64,000 nucleotides of DNA, from the NCBI GenBank assembly GCA_963662175.1, contig OY759227.1, positions 280,501 through 344,500 of the forward strand, written 5' to 3'. The notes below the pieces were generated by a model that was not told the origin of the DNA, ran no database searches, and was given only the letters and a program-made list of their open reading frames with translations. The position numbers were made by a program, and so were the translations under genes. Shown piece after piece: positions 1-12,395 of the stretch; position 1 is the first letter of the stretch; each line of letters starts with the position of its first letter. This stretch comes from Aradus depressus (taxonomy: Eukaryota; Arthropoda; Insecta; Hemiptera; Aradidae).

Positions 1-198
1 ACCTCCATACCCACATTGCTATTCTACCTCCATACCCACATTGATATACTACCTCCATACCCCAAAGTAGGTGTGGGACTCTCTGGGTACGTCTCGAAAA
101 CCCAGTTGGGCATCGTTCAGGAATTTTTTGGCAAGGGGGCATATTACTTTACTTTGTCTATGCAAAGGTTGGGGACTCACACTGCTGCCCCACAGTAG

Positions 199-400
199 GT
201 CCGACGGAAGGAGTGCTTATTAGAGCTGGGGTTGTACATTTCTATACTTCCTCCATACCCACATTGATATACTACCTCCCTACCCTGGGTACGTCTCGAA
301 AACCCAGATGAGCATCCTTCAGGAATTTTTTGGCACGGGGGCATATTACTATACTTTGTCTATGCAAAGGTTGAGGACTCACACTGCTACCCCACAGTAG
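199..400 (+). repeat. 202-bp monomer class: 21-bp internal deletion (representative)
   Basis: The segment from the end of the second subrepeat through GTAGGTGTGGGACTC is missing, so CCTACC joins directly to CTGGGTACG at the left edge of the inverted repeat. Members end at 400, 3,861, 4,286, 11,404, 13,630, 47,638, 61,787 and 63,352. Most also carry the marker CCCAGATGAGC, including those at both ends of the window. This points to one ancestral deletion later dispersed, although the right-hand copies read ATACGCTGGG rather than CTACCCTGGG. Confidence 0.92.
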
Positions 401-623
401 GTCCGAAGGAGGGAGTGCTCATTAGAGCTGGGGATGTACATTGCTATACTACCTCCATACCCACATTGATATACTACCTCCATACCCCAAAGTAGGTGTG
501 GGACTCTCTGGGTACGTCTCGAAAACCCAGGTGGGCGACCTTCAGTAATTTTTTGGCAAAGGGGCATATTACTATACTTTGTCTATGCAAAGGTTGAGGA
601 TTCACACTGCTGCCCCATAGTAG

Positions 624-821
624 TTCCGAAAGAGGGAGTGCTAATTAGAGCTGGGGATGTACATTGCTATACTACCTCCATACACCAAAGTAGGTGTGGG
701 ACTCTCTGGGTACGTCTCGAAAACCCAGTTGAGCATCCTTCAGGAATTTTTTGGCAAGAGTTCATATTACTATACTTTGTCTATGCAAAGGTTGACGACT
801 CACACTGCTGCCCCACAGTAG
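624..821 (+). repeat. 198-bp monomer class: single 25-bp subrepeat (representative)
   Basis: Only one subrepeat remains between the GTACATTG and AAAGTAGG flanks. Monomers of this class end at 821, 3,188, 4,930, 6,817, 7,961, 10,731, 26,251, 27,339, 42,603, 44,214, 56,975 and 58,586. Three different survivors are seen: one reading CATACACC (ends 821, 4,930, 6,817, 7,961), one keeping CATTGATATAC (3,188, 10,731), and one reading CATTGCTATACTTCC (26,251 onwards). This implies at least three separate contractions. Because 198 is divisible by three, this class lets reading frames run across a monomer boundary. Confidence 0.92.
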
Positions 822-1044
822 GTCCGAAGGAGGAAGTGCTCATTAGAGCTGGGGATGTACATTGCTATACTACCTCCATACCCACACTGATATACTACCT
901 CCATACCCCAAAGTAGGTGTGGGACTCTCTGGGTACGTTCCGAAAACCCAGTTGAGCATCCTTCAGGAATTTTTTGGCAAGGGGGCATATTACTATACTT
1001 TGTCTATGCAAAGGTTAAGGACTCACACTGCTGCCCCACAGTAG

Positions 1045-1226
1045 GTCCAAAGGAGGGAGTGCTCATTAGAGCTGGGGATGTACATTTGCTATACTTCCTC
1101 GATACCCACATTGATATACTACCTCCATACACCAAAGTAGGTGTGGGACTCTCTGGGTACGTCTCGGCATATGACTATACATTGTCTATTCAAAGGTTGA
1201 GGACTCACACTGCTGCCCCACAGTAG
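1045..1226 (+). repeat. 181/182-bp monomer class: about 42-bp internal deletion (representative)
   Basis: GTCTCG joins directly to GCATATGACTATAC. This removes the right arm of the inverted repeat, the CTTCAGGAATT block and the GGCAAGG stretch. A linked marker, TCTATTCAAAGG, marks a single lineage. Members end at 1,226, 2,767, 5,334, 7,222, 8,366, 9,907 and 10,310, so the class is confined to the first 10.3 kb. Confidence 0.93.
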
Positions 1227-3411
1227 GTCCGAAGGAGGGAGTGCTCATTAGAGCTGGGGATGTACATTGCTATACTTCCTCGATACCCACATTGATATAC
1301 TACCTCCATACCCCAAAGTAGGTGTGGGACTCTCTGGGTACGTCTCGAAAACCCAGGTGGGCATCCTTCAGGAATTTTTTGGCAAGGGGGCATATTACTA
1401 TACTTTGTCTATGCAAATGTAGAGGACTCACACTGCTGCCCCACAGTAGTTCCGAAAGAGGGAGTGCTCATTAGAGCTGGGGATGTACATTGCTATACTA
1501 CCTCCATACCGACATTGATATACTACCTCCATACCCCAAAGTAGGTGTGGGACTCTCTGGGTACGTCTCGAAAACCCAGTAGAGCATCCTTCAGGAATTT
1601 TTCGGCAAGGGGGCATATTACTATACTTTGTCTATGCAGAGGTTGAAGACTCACACTGCTGCCCCACAGTAGGTCCGAAGGAGGGAGTACTCATTAGAGC
1701 TGGAGATCTACATTGCTATACTTCCTCCATACCCACATTGATATACTACCTCCATACCCCAAAATAGGTGTGGGACTCTCTGGGTACGTCTCGAAAACCC
1801 AGTTGAGCACCCTTCAGGAATTTTTCGGCAAGGGGGCATATTACTATACTTTGACTATGCAAAGGTTGAGGAATCACACTGCTGCCCCACAGTAGGTCCG
1901 AAGGAGGGAGTGCTCATTAGAGCTGGGGAGTACATTGCTATTCTACCTCCATACCCACATTGCTATTCTACCTCCATACCCACATTGATATACTACCTCC
2001 ATACCCCAAAGTAGGTGTGGGACTCTCTGGGTACGTCTCGAAAACCCAGTTGAGCATCCTTCAGGAATTTTTTGGCAAGGGGGCATATTACTTTACTTTG
2101 TCTATGCAAAGGTTGAGGACTCAGACTGCTGCCCCACAGTAGGTCCGAAGGAGGGATTGCTCATTAGAGATGGGGGTGTACATTGCTATACTACCTCCAT
2201 ACCCACATTGATATACTACCTCCATACACCAAAGTAGGTGTGGGACTCTTTGGGTACGTCTCGAAAACCCAGTTGAGCATCCTTCAGGAATTTTTTGGCA
2301 AGGGGGCATATTACTATACTTTGTCTATGCAAATGTTGAGGACTCACACTGCTGCCCCACAGTAGGTCCGAAGGAGGAAGTGCTCATTAGAGCTGGGAAT
2401 GTACATTGCTATACTACCCCATACCCACACTGATATACTACCTCCATACCCCAAAGTAGGTGTGGGACTCTCTGGGTACGTTCCGAAAACCCAGTTGAGC
2501 ATCCTTCAGTAATTTTTTGGCAAGGGGGCATATACTATACTTTGTCTATGCATAGGTTGAGGACTCACACTGCTGCCCCACAGTAGGTCCAAAGGAGGGA
2601 GTGCTCATTAGAGCTGGGGATGTACATTCCTATACTTCCTCGATACCCACATTGATATACTACCTCCATACACCAAAGTAGGTGTGGGACTCTCTGGGTA
2701 CGTCTCGGCATATGACTATACTTTGTCTATTCAAAGGTTGAGGACTCACACTGCTGCCCCACAGTAGGTCCGAAGGAGGGAGTGCTTATTAGAGCTGGGG
2801 ATGTACATTGCTATACTCCCTCCATACCCACATTGATATACTACCTCCATACCCCAAAGTAGGTGTGGGACTCTCTGGGTACGTCTCGAAAACCCAGTTG
2901 AGCATCCTTCAGGAATTTTTTAGCAAGGGGGCATATTACTATACTTTGTCTATGCAAAGGTTGAGGACTCACACTGCTGCCCCACAGTAGGTCCGAAGAA
3001 GGGAATGCTGATTAGAGCTGGGGATGTACATTGATATACTACCTCCATACCCCAAAGTAGGTGTGGGACTCTCTCGGTACGTCTCGAAAACCCAGTTGAG
3101 CATCCTTCAGGAATTTTTTGGCAAGGGGGCATATTACTATACTTTGTCTATGCTAAGGTTGAGGACTCACACTGCTGCCCCATAGTAGGTCCGAAGGAGG
3201 GAGTGCTCATTAGAGCTAGGGGTGTACATTGCTATACTACCTCCATACCCACATTGATATACTACCTCCATACCCCAAAATAGGTGTGGGACTCTCTGGG
3301 TACGTCTCGAAAACCCAGTTGAGCACCCTTCAGGAATTTTTAGGCAAGGGGGCGTATTACTTTACTTTGTCTATGCAAAGGTTGAGGAATCACACTGCTG
3401 CCCCACAGTAG

Positions 3412-3659
3412 GTCCGAAGGAGGGAGTGCTCATTAGAGCTGGGGATGTACATTGCTATTCTACCTCCATACCCACATTGCTATTCTACCTCCATACCCAC
3501 ATTGATATACTACCTCCATACCCCAAAGTAGGTGTGGGACTCTCTGGGTACGTCTCGAAAACCCAGTTGGGCATCGTTCAGGAATTTTTTGGCAAGGGGG
3601 CATATTACTTTACTTTGTCTATGCAAAGGTTGAGGACTCACACTGCTGCCCCACAGTAG
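3412..3659 (+). repeat. 248-bp monomer class: three 25-bp subrepeats (representative)
   Basis: The extra unit is a second copy of CATTGCTATTCTACC... before the CATTGATATACT copy. I count about 68 three-subrepeat monomers (including 246, 247 and 249-bp ones). They are sparse in the left part (17 of the first 130 monomers, up to 28,921) and dense afterwards (51 of the remaining 152). At least three other three-copy haplotypes exist: 6,029-6,276 (middle copy GATATACTTCCTCC), 19,255-19,502 (last copy duplicated) and 32,888-33,135 (middle copy starts CATTGGTATTC). Confidence 0.93.
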
Positions 3660-6524
3660 GTCCGAAGGAAGGAGTGCTTATTAGAGCTGGGGATGTACAT
3701 TTCTATACTTCCTCCATACCCACATTGATATACTACCTCCCTACCCTGGGTACGTCTCGAAAACCCAGTTGAGCACCCTTCAGGAATTTTTAGGCAAGGG
3801 GGCGTATTACTTTACTTTGTCTATGCAAAGGTTGAGGAATCACACTGCTGCCCCACAGTAGGTCCGAAGAAGGGAGTACTCATTAGAGCTGGGGATCTAC
3901 ATTGCTATACTACCTCCATACCCACATTGATATACTACCTCCATACCCCAAAATAGGTGTGGGACTCTCTGGGTACGTCTCGAAAACCCAGTTGGGCATC
4001 GTTCAGGAATTTTTTGGCAAGGGGGCATATTACTTTACTTTGTCTATGCAAAGGTTGAGGACTCACACTGCTGCCCCACAGTAGGTCCGAAGGAAGGAGT
4101 GCTTATTAGAGCTGGGGATGTACATTTCTATACTTTCTCCATACCCACATTGATATACTACCTCCCTACCCTGGGTACGTCTCGAAAACCCAGATGAGCA
4201 TCCTTCAGGAATTTTTCGGCAAGGGGGCATATTACTTTACTTTGTCTATGCAAAGGTTGAGGACTCACACTGCTGCCCCACAGTAGGTCCGAAGGAGGGA
4301 TTGCTCATTAGAGCTGGGGGTGTACATTGCTATACTACCTCCATACCGACATTGATATACTACCTCGATACCCCGAAGTAGGTGTGGGACTCTCTGGGTA
4401 CGTCTCGAAAACCCAGTTGAGCACCCTTCAGGAATTTTATGGCAAGGGGGCATATTACTATACTTTGTCTATGCAAAGGTTGAGGACTCACACTGCTACC
4501 CCACAGTAGGTCCGAAGGAGGGAATGCTCATTAGAGCTAGTGATGTACATTGCTGTACTACCTCCATACCCACATTGATATACTACCTCCATACCCCAAA
4601 GTAGGTGTGGGACTCTCTGGGTACGTCTCGAAAACCCAGGTGGGCATCCTTCAGGAATTTTTTGGCAAGGGGGCATATTACTATACTTTGTCTATGCAAA
4701 GGTTGAGGATTCACACTGCTGCCCCATAGTAGTTCCGAAAGAGGGAGTGCTAATTAGAGCTGGGGATGTACATTGCTATACTACCTCCATACACCAAAGT
4801 AGGTGTGGGACTCTCTGGGTACGTCTCGAAAACCCAGTTGAGCCTCCTTCAGGAATTTTTTGGCAAGGGGGCATATTACTATACTTTGTCTATGCAAAGG
4901 TTGAGGACTCACACTGCTGCCCCACAGTAGGTCCGAAGGAGGGAGTGCTCATTAGAGCTGGGGATGTACATTGCTATACTACCTCCATACCCACACTGAT
5001 ATACTACCTCCATACCCCAAAGTAGGTGTGGGACTCTCTGGGTACGTTCCGAAAACCCAGTTGAGCATCCTTCAGGAATTTTTTGGCAAGGGGGCATATT
5101 ACTATACTTTGTCTATGCAAAGGTTGAGGACTCACACTGCTGCCCCACAGTAGGTCCAAAGGAGGGAGTGCTCATTAGAGCTGGGGATGTACATTGGTAT
5201 ACTTCCTCGATACCCACATTGATATACTACCTCCATACACCAAAGTAGGTGTGGGACTCTCTGGGTACGTCTCTGCATATGACTATACTTTGTCTATTCA
5301 AAGGTTGAGGACTCACACTGCTGCCCCACAGTAGGTCCGAAGGAGGGAGTGCTCATTAGAGCTGGGGATGTACATTGCTATACTTCCTCGATACCCACAT
5401 TGATATACTACCTCCATACCCCAAAGTAGGTGTGGGACTCTCTGGGTACGTCTCGAAAACCCAGGTGGGCATCCTTCAGGAATTTTTTGGCAAGGGGGCA
5501 TATTACTATACTTTGTCTATGCAAATGTTGAGGACTCACACTGCTGCCCCACAGTAGGTCCGAAGGAGGGAGTGCTCATTAGAGCTGGGGATGTACATTG
5601 CTATACTTCCTGCATACCCACATTGATATACTACCTCCATACCCCAAAGTAGGTGTGGGACTCTCTGGGTACGTCTCGAAAACCCAGTTGAGCACCCTTC
5701 AGGAATTTTTAGGCAAGGGGGCGTATTACTTTACTTTGTCTATGCGAAGGTTGAGGACTCACACTGTTGCCCCACAGTAGGTCCGAAGGAGGGAGTGCTC
5801 AATAGAGCTGGGGATGTACATTGCTATTCTACCTCCATACCCACATTGCTATTCTACCTCCATACGCACATTGATATACTACCTCCATACCCCAAAGTAG
5901 GTGTGGGACTCTCTGGGTACGTCTGGAAAACCCAGTTGAGCACCCATCAGGAATTTTTAGGCAAGGGGGCATATTACTTTACTTTGTCTATGCAAAGGTT
6001 GAGGACTCACACTGCTGCCCCACAGTAGGTCTGAAAGAGAGAGTGCTCATTAGAGCTGGGGGTGTACATTGCTATACTTCCTCGATACCCACATTGATAT
6101 ACTTCCTCCATACCCACATTGATATACTACCTCCATACCCCAAAATAGGTGTGGGACTCTCTGGGTACGTCTCGAAAACCCAGTTGAGCACCCTTCAGGA
6201 ATTTTTAGGCAAGGGGGCGTATTACTTTACTTTGTCTATGCAAAGGTTGAGGAATCACACTGCTGCCCCACAGTAGGTCCGAAGGAGGGAGTGCTCATTA
6301 GAGCTGGGGATGTACATTGCTATTCTACCTCCATACCCACATTGCTATTCTACCTCCATACCCACATTGATATACTACCTCCATACCCCAAAGTAGGTGT
6401 GGGACTCTCTGGGTACGTCTCGAAAACCCAGTTGGGCATCGTTCAGGAATTTTTTGGCAAGGGGGCATATTACTTTACTTTGTCTATGCAAAGGTTGGGG
6501 ACTCACACTGCTGCCCCACAGTAG

Positions 6525-6619
6525 GTCCGACGGAAGGAGTGCTTATTAGAGCTGGGGTTGTACATTTCTATACTTCCTCCATACCCACATTGATATACTA
6601 CCTCCCTACCCTGGGTACG
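6525..6619. repeat. Chimeric 95-bp partial monomer (first instance)
   Basis: A 202-class monomer runs to GGTACGTCTCG and then jumps to ACGGAAGGAGTGC, the beginning of another monomer. The shared bases at the join are CGA (6,623-6,625). The downstream part then switches to the 198-bp CATACACC monomer. The same join recurs at 7,669-7,763 because of the 1,144-bp duplication. Confidence 0.9.
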
Positions 6620-7668
6620 TCTCGACGGAAGGAGTGCTTATTAGAGCTGGGGATGTACATTGCTATACTACCTCCATACACCAAAGTAGGTGTGGGACTC
6701 TCTGGGTACGTCTCGAAAACCCAGTTGAGCATCCTTCAGGAATTTTTTGGCAAGAGTTCATATTACTATACTTTGTCTATGCAAAGGTTGACGACTCACA
6801 CTGCTGCCCCACAGTAGGTCCGAAGGAGGAAGTGCTCATTAGAGCTGGGGATGTACATTGCTATACTACCTCCATACCCACACTGATATACTACCTCCAT
6901 ACCCCAAAGTAGGTGTGGGACTCTCTGGGTACGTTCCGAAAACCCAGTTGAGCATCCTTCAGGAATTTTTTGGCAAGGGGGCATATTACTATACTTTGTC
7001 TATGCAAAGGTTAAGGACTCACACTGCTGCCCCACAGTAGGTCCAAAGGAGGGAGTGCTCATTAGAGCTGGGGATGTACATTTGCTATACTTCCTCGATA
7101 CCCACATTGATATACTACCTCCATACACCAAAGTAGGTGTGGGACTCTCTGGGTACGTCTCGGCATATGACTATACATTGTCTATTCAAAGGTTGAGGAC
7201 TCACACTGCTGCCCCACAGTAGGTCCGAAGGAGGGAGTGCTCATTAGAGCTGGGGATGTACATTGCTATACTTCCTCGATACCCACATTGATATACTACC
7301 TCCATACCCCAAAGTAGGTGTGGGACTCTCTGGGTACGTCTCGAAAACCCAGGTGGGCATCCTTCAGGAATTTTTTGGCAAGGGGGCATATTACTATACT
7401 TTGTCTATGCAAATGTAGAGGACTCACACTGCTGCCCCACAGTAGTTCCGAAAGAGGGAGTGCTCATTAGAGCTGGGGATGTACATTGCTATACTACCTC
7501 CATACCGACATTGATATACTACCTCCATACCCCAAAGTAGGTGTGGGACTCTCTGGGTACGTCTCGAAAACCCAGTAGAGCATCCTTCAGGAATTTTTCG
7601 GCAAGGGGGCATATTACTATACTTTGTCTATGCAGAGGTTGAAGACTCACACTGCTGCCCCACAGTAG
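6525..7668. repeat. 1,144-bp tandem duplication, copy 1
   Basis: It consists of a 95-bp partial unit followed by monomers of 198, 223, 182, 223 and 223 bp. The next 1,144 bp repeat it with no difference that I noticed by eye. Its 198-223-182-223-223 core also matches 624-1,672. Near-identity of the two copies marks a recent event inside domain A. Confidence 0.92.
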
Positions 7669-8812
7669 GTCCGACGGAAGGAGTGCTTATTAGAGCTGGG
7701 GTTGTACATTTCTATACTTCCTCCATACCCACATTGATATACTACCTCCCTACCCTGGGTACGTCTCGACGGAAGGAGTGCTTATTAGAGCTGGGGATGT
7801 ACATTGCTATACTACCTCCATACACCAAAGTAGGTGTGGGACTCTCTGGGTACGTCTCGAAAACCCAGTTGAGCATCCTTCAGGAATTTTTTGGCAAGAG
7901 TTCATATTACTATACTTTGTCTATGCAAAGGTTGACGACTCACACTGCTGCCCCACAGTAGGTCCGAAGGAGGAAGTGCTCATTAGAGCTGGGGATGTAC
8001 ATTGCTATACTACCTCCATACCCACACTGATATACTACCTCCATACCCCAAAGTAGGTGTGGGACTCTCTGGGTACGTTCCGAAAACCCAGTTGAGCATC
8101 CTTCAGGAATTTTTTGGCAAGGGGGCATATTACTATACTTTGTCTATGCAAAGGTTAAGGACTCACACTGCTGCCCCACAGTAGGTCCAAAGGAGGGAGT
8201 GCTCATTAGAGCTGGGGATGTACATTTGCTATACTTCCTCGATACCCACATTGATATACTACCTCCATACACCAAAGTAGGTGTGGGACTCTCTGGGTAC
8301 GTCTCGGCATATGACTATACATTGTCTATTCAAAGGTTGAGGACTCACACTGCTGCCCCACAGTAGGTCCGAAGGAGGGAGTGCTCATTAGAGCTGGGGA
8401 TGTACATTGCTATACTTCCTCGATACCCACATTGATATACTACCTCCATACCCCAAAGTAGGTGTGGGACTCTCTGGGTACGTCTCGAAAACCCAGGTGG
8501 GCATCCTTCAGGAATTTTTTGGCAAGGGGGCATATTACTATACTTTGTCTATGCAAATGTAGAGGACTCACACTGCTGCCCCACAGTAGTTCCGAAAGAG
8601 GGAGTGCTCATTAGAGCTGGGGATGTACATTGCTATACTACCTCCATACCGACATTGATATACTACCTCCATACCCCAAAGTAGGTGTGGGACTCTCTGG
8701 GTACGTCTCGAAAACCCAGTAGAGCATCCTTCAGGAATTTTTCGGCAAGGGGGCATATTACTATACTTTGTCTATGCAGAGGTTGAAGACTCACACTGCT
8801 GCCCCACAGTAG
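7669..8812. repeat. 1,144-bp tandem duplication, copy 2
   Basis: Same content as the preceding copy, including its chimeric 95-bp start. Past 8,812 the sequence continues GTCCGAAGGAGGGAGTAC, as after 1,672, whereas after 7,668 it re-enters GTCCGACGG. The exchange therefore lies in the homologous stretch around ACTGCTGCCCCACAGTAGG. Confidence 0.92.
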
Positions 8813-11202
8813 GTCCGAAGGAGGGAGTACTCATTAGAGCTGGAGATCTACATTGCTATACTTCCTCCATACCCACATTGATATACTACCTCCATACCCC
8901 AAAATAGGTGTGGGACTCTCTGGGTACGTCTCGAAAACCCAGTTGAGCACCCTTCAGGAATTTTTCGGCAAGGGGGCATATTACTATACTTTGACTATGC
9001 AAAGGTTGAGGAATCACACTGCTGCCCCACAGTAGGTCCGAAGGAGGGAGTGCTCATTAGAGCTGGGGAGTACATTGCTATTCTACCTCCATACCCACAT
9101 TGCTATTCTACCTCCATACCCACATTGATATACTACCTCCATACCCCAAAGTAGGTGTGGGACTCTCTGGGTACGTCTCGAAAACCCAGTTGAGCATCCT
9201 TCAGGAATTTTTTGGCAAGGGGGCATATTACTTTACTTTGTCTATGCAAAGGTTGAGGACTCAGACTGCTGCCCCACAGTAGGTCCGAAGGAGGGATTGC
9301 TCATTAGAGATGGGGGTGTACATTGCTATACTACCTCCATACCCACATTGATATACTACCTCCATACACCAAAGTAGGTGTGGGACTCTTTGGGTACGTC
9401 TCGAAAACCCAGTTGAGCATCCTTCAGGAATTTTTTGGCAAGGGGGCATATTACTATACTTTGTCTATGCAAATGTTGAGGACTCACACTGCTGCCCCAC
9501 AGTAGGTCCGAAGGAGGAAGTGCTCATTAGAGCTGGGAATGTACATTGCTATACTACCCCATACCCACACTGATATACTACCTCCATACCCCAAAGTAGG
9601 TGTGGGACTCTCTGGGTACGTTCCGAAAACCCAGTTGAGCATCCTTCAGTAATTTTTTGGCAAGGGGGCATATACTATACTTTGTCTATGCATAGGTTGA
9701 GGACTCACACTGCTGCCCCACAGTAGGTCCAAAGGAGGGAGTGCTCATTAGAGCTGGGGATGTACAATTTTATACTTCCTCGATTCCCACATTGATATAC
9801 TACCTCCATACACCAAAGTAGGTGTGGGACTCTCTGGGTACGTCTCGGCATATGACTATACTTTGTCTATTCAAAGGTTGAGGACTCACACTGCTGCCCC
9901 ACAGTAGGTCCGAAGGAGGGAGTGCTTATTAGAGCTGGGGATGTACATTGCTATACTCCCTCCATACCCACATTGATATACTACCTCCATACCCCAAAGT
10001 AGGTGTGGGACTCTCTGGGTATGTCTCGAAAACCCAGTTGAGCCTCCTTCAGGAATTTTTTGGCAAAGGGCATATTACTATACTTTGTCTATGCAAAGGT
10101 TGAGGACTCACACTGCTGCCCCACAGTAGGTCCAAAGGAGGGAGTGCTCATTAGAGCTGGGGATGTACATTGCTATACTTCCTCGATACCCACATTGATA
10201 TACTACCTCCATACACCAAAGTAGGTGTGGGACTCTCTGGGTACGTCTCGGCATATGACTATACTTTGTCTATTCAAAGGTTGAGGACTCACACTGCTGC
10301 CCCACAGTAGGTCCGAAGGAGGGAGTGCTTATTAGAGCTGGGGATGTACATTGCTATACTCCCTCCATACCCACATTGATATACTACCTCCATACCCCAA
10401 AGTAGGTGTGGGACTCTCTGGGTACGTCTCGAAAACCCAGTTGAGCATCCTTCAGGAATTTTTTAGCAAGGGGGCATATTACTATACTTTGTCTATGCAA
10501 AGGTTGAGGACTCACACTGCTGCCCCACAGTAGGTCCGAAGAAGGGAATGCTGATTAGAGCTGGGGATGTACATTGATATACTACCTCCATACCCCAAAG
10601 TAGGTGTGGGACTCTCTCGGTACGTCTCGAAAACCCAGTTGAGTATCCTTCAGGAATTTTTTGGCAAGGGGGCATATTACTATACTTTGTCTATGCTAAG
10701 GTTGAGGACTCACACTGCTGCCCCATAGTAGGTCCGAAGGAGGGAGTGCTCATTAGAGCTAGGGGTGTACATTGCTATACTACCTCCATACCCACATTGA
10801 TATACTACCTCCATACCCCAAAATAGGTGTGGGACTCTCTGGGTACGTCTCGAAAACCCAGTTGAGCACCCTTCAGGAATTTTTAGGCAAGGGGGCGTAT
10901 TACTTTACTTTGTCTATGCAAAGGTTGAGGAATCACACTGCTGCCCCACAGTAGGTCCGAAGGAGGGAGTGCTCATTAGAGCTGGGGATGTACATTGCTA
11001 TTCTACCTCCATACCCACATTGCTATTCTACCTCCATACCCACATTGATATACTACCTCCATACCCCAAAGTAGGTGTGGGACTCTCTGGGTACGTCTCG
11101 AAAACCCAGTTGGGCATCGTTCAGGAATTTTTTGGCAAGGGGGCATATTACTTTACTTTGTCTATGCAAAGGTTGAGGACTCACACTGCTGCCCCACAGT
11201 AG
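7778..11202. repeat. 7.14-kb-offset repeat, right copy
   Basis: Same order of monomers as the left copy, with one net addition of 403 bp (9,908-10,310, a 222+181-bp pair related to its neighbours). Shared rare features include the 247-bp monomer (GGGGAGTACATTG, missing one T) and the 221-bp monomer with CATATACTATAC and CATAGGTTG. Such shared defects mean common descent by duplication, not independent origin. Confidence 0.9.
9908..10310. repeat. 403-bp two-monomer insertion in the right copy
   Basis: Monomers of 222 and 181 bp account for the shift of the repeat offset from 7,140 to 7,543 bp. The 222-bp monomer starts like the one at 2,768-2,990 (CTATACTCCCTCC), ends like others with GCCTCCTTC, and carries GGTATGTCTCG where most read GGTACGTCTCG. 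It therefore looks like a recombinant. Confidence 0.8.
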
Positions 11203-12073
11203 GTCCGAAGGAAGGAGTGCTTATTAGAGCTGGGGATGTACATTTCTATACTTCCTCCATACCCACATTGATATACTACCTCCCTACCCTGGGTACGTCT
11301 CGAAAACCCAGATGAGCATCCTTCAGGAATTTTTTGGCAAGGGGGCATATTACTTTACTTTGTCTATGCAAAGGTTGGGGACTCACACTGCTGCCCCACA
11401 GTAGGTCCGAAGGAAGGAGTGCTTATTGATGCGGGGGTTGTACATTGCTATACTTCCTCCATACCCACATTGATATACTACCTCCATACCCTAAAGTAGG
11501 TGTGGGACTCTCTGGGTACGTCTCGAAAACCCAGTTGAGCCTCCTTCAAGAATTTTTTGGCAAGGGGGCATATTACTATACTTTGTCTATGCAAAGGTTG
11601 AGGACTCACACTGCTGCCCCACAGTAGGTCCGAAGAAGGGAGTGCTCATTAGAGCTGGGGATGTACATCGCTATACTTCCTCCATACCCACATTGATATA
11701 CTACCTCCATACCCCAAAGTAGGTGTGGGACTCTCTCGGTACGTCTCGAAAACCCAGTTGAGCATCCTTCAGGAATTTTTTGGCAAGGGGGCATATTACT
11801 ATACTTTGACTATGCAAAGGTTGAAGACTCACACTGCTGCCCCACAGTAGGTCCGAAGGAGGGAGTACTCATTAGAGCTGGGGATCTACATTGCTATACT
11901 TCCTCCATACCCACATTGATATACTACCTCCTAACCCCAAAGTAGGTGGGGGACTCTCTGGGTACGTCTCGAAAACCCAGTTGAGCATCCTTCAGGAATT
12001 TTTTGGCAAGGGGGCATATTACTATACTTTGTCTATGCAAAGGTTGAGGACTCACACTGCTGCCCCACAGTAG

Positions 12074-12288
12074 GTCCGAAGGAGGGAGTGCTCATTAGAG
12101 CTAGGGGTGTACATTGCTATACTACCTTCGTACCCACATTGATATACTACCTCCATACCCCAAAATAGGTGTGGGACTCTCTGGGTACGTCTCAAAAACC
12201 CAGTTGAGCATCCTTCAGGAATTTGGGGGCATATTACTATACTTTGTCTATGCAAAGGTTGAGGACTCACACTGCTGCCCCGCAGTAG
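12074..12288 (+). repeat. 215-bp monomer class: 8-bp deletion at the T tract (representative)
   Basis: The usual GGAATTTTTTGGCAAGGGGG is shortened to GGAATTTGGGGG. Linked markers are CTACCTTCGTACCC, GTCTCAAAAACC (CpG lost) and a closing CCCCGCAGTAG. Members end at 12,288, 14,514, 16,786, 19,254 and 22,885. They tag the shared ancestry of the 10-monomer and 16-monomer higher-order repeats. Confidence 0.93.
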
Positions 12289-12326
12289 GTCCGAAGAAGG
12301 GAGTGCTCATTAGAGCTGGGGATGTA

Positions 12327-12376
12327 CATTGCTATACTTCCTCCATACCCACATTGATATACTACCTCCATACCCC
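12327..12376 (+). repeat. Nested 25-bp direct subrepeat, two copies (reference example)
   Basis: Each copy starts CATTG[C/A]TATACT and ends CTCCATACCC[A/C]. Copy one is 12,327-12,351 and copy two 12,352-12,376. They differ at only a few sites, mainly the C/A after CATTG, TTCC versus TACC, and the last base. The number of subrepeats sets the main monomer lengths: one gives 198 bp, two give 223 and three give 248. The same pair sits 39-88 bp into nearly every monomer of the window. Confidence 0.95.
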
Positions 12377-12395
12377 AAAGTAGGTGTGGGACTCT

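Larger units (their letters stand above)
638..3659. repeat. 7.14-kb-offset repeat, left copy
   Basis: The order and lengths of monomers ending 821 to 2,767 are 198, 223, 182, 223, 223, 223, 247, 223, 221, 181. The same order and markers recur 7,140 bp downstream. From 2,990 to 3,659 the match continues at an offset of 7,543 bp. Similarity fades after about 3.7 kb: the 202-bp monomer ending 3,861 continues GTTGAGCACCC where the downstream one reads GATGAGCATCC. Confidence 0.9.
1..11202. repeat. Domain A: heterogeneous left block
   Basis: This is the most length-variable part of the window. The 181/182-bp class is found only here, and 202-bp and 198-bp monomers are frequent. Long-offset self-similarity is visible at about 4.1 kb (379-1,449 with 4,488-5,557, fairly diverged) and 7.14-7.54 kb. 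No clean short-period HOR runs through it, which suggests an older or more reshuffled block than those to its right. Confidence 0.85.

Noticed and set aside
16..198. Forward 60-codon frame repeated throughout as a conserved small protein
   Set aside because: It starts at TTG (longer versions at GTG), has no ATG, and begins inside the subrepeat region where 25-bp changes alter the upstream part freely. Similarity between copies is explained by the tandem repeat itself.
9908..10310. Mobile-element insertion explaining the 403-bp difference between the 7.1-kb repeat copies
   Set aside because: The extra sequence consists entirely of two satellite monomers, with no foreign DNA or target-site duplication.
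12300..12320. tRNA-like D arm (GCTC ATTA GAGC) and a tRNA-derived SINE origin
   Set aside because: The short stem looks like part of a type A box. However, no B box (GWTCRANNC) was found at the right distance, and many monomers break the stem (GCTTATTAGAGC, ACTCATTAGAGC, GCTCATTAGAAC) with no compensating change.
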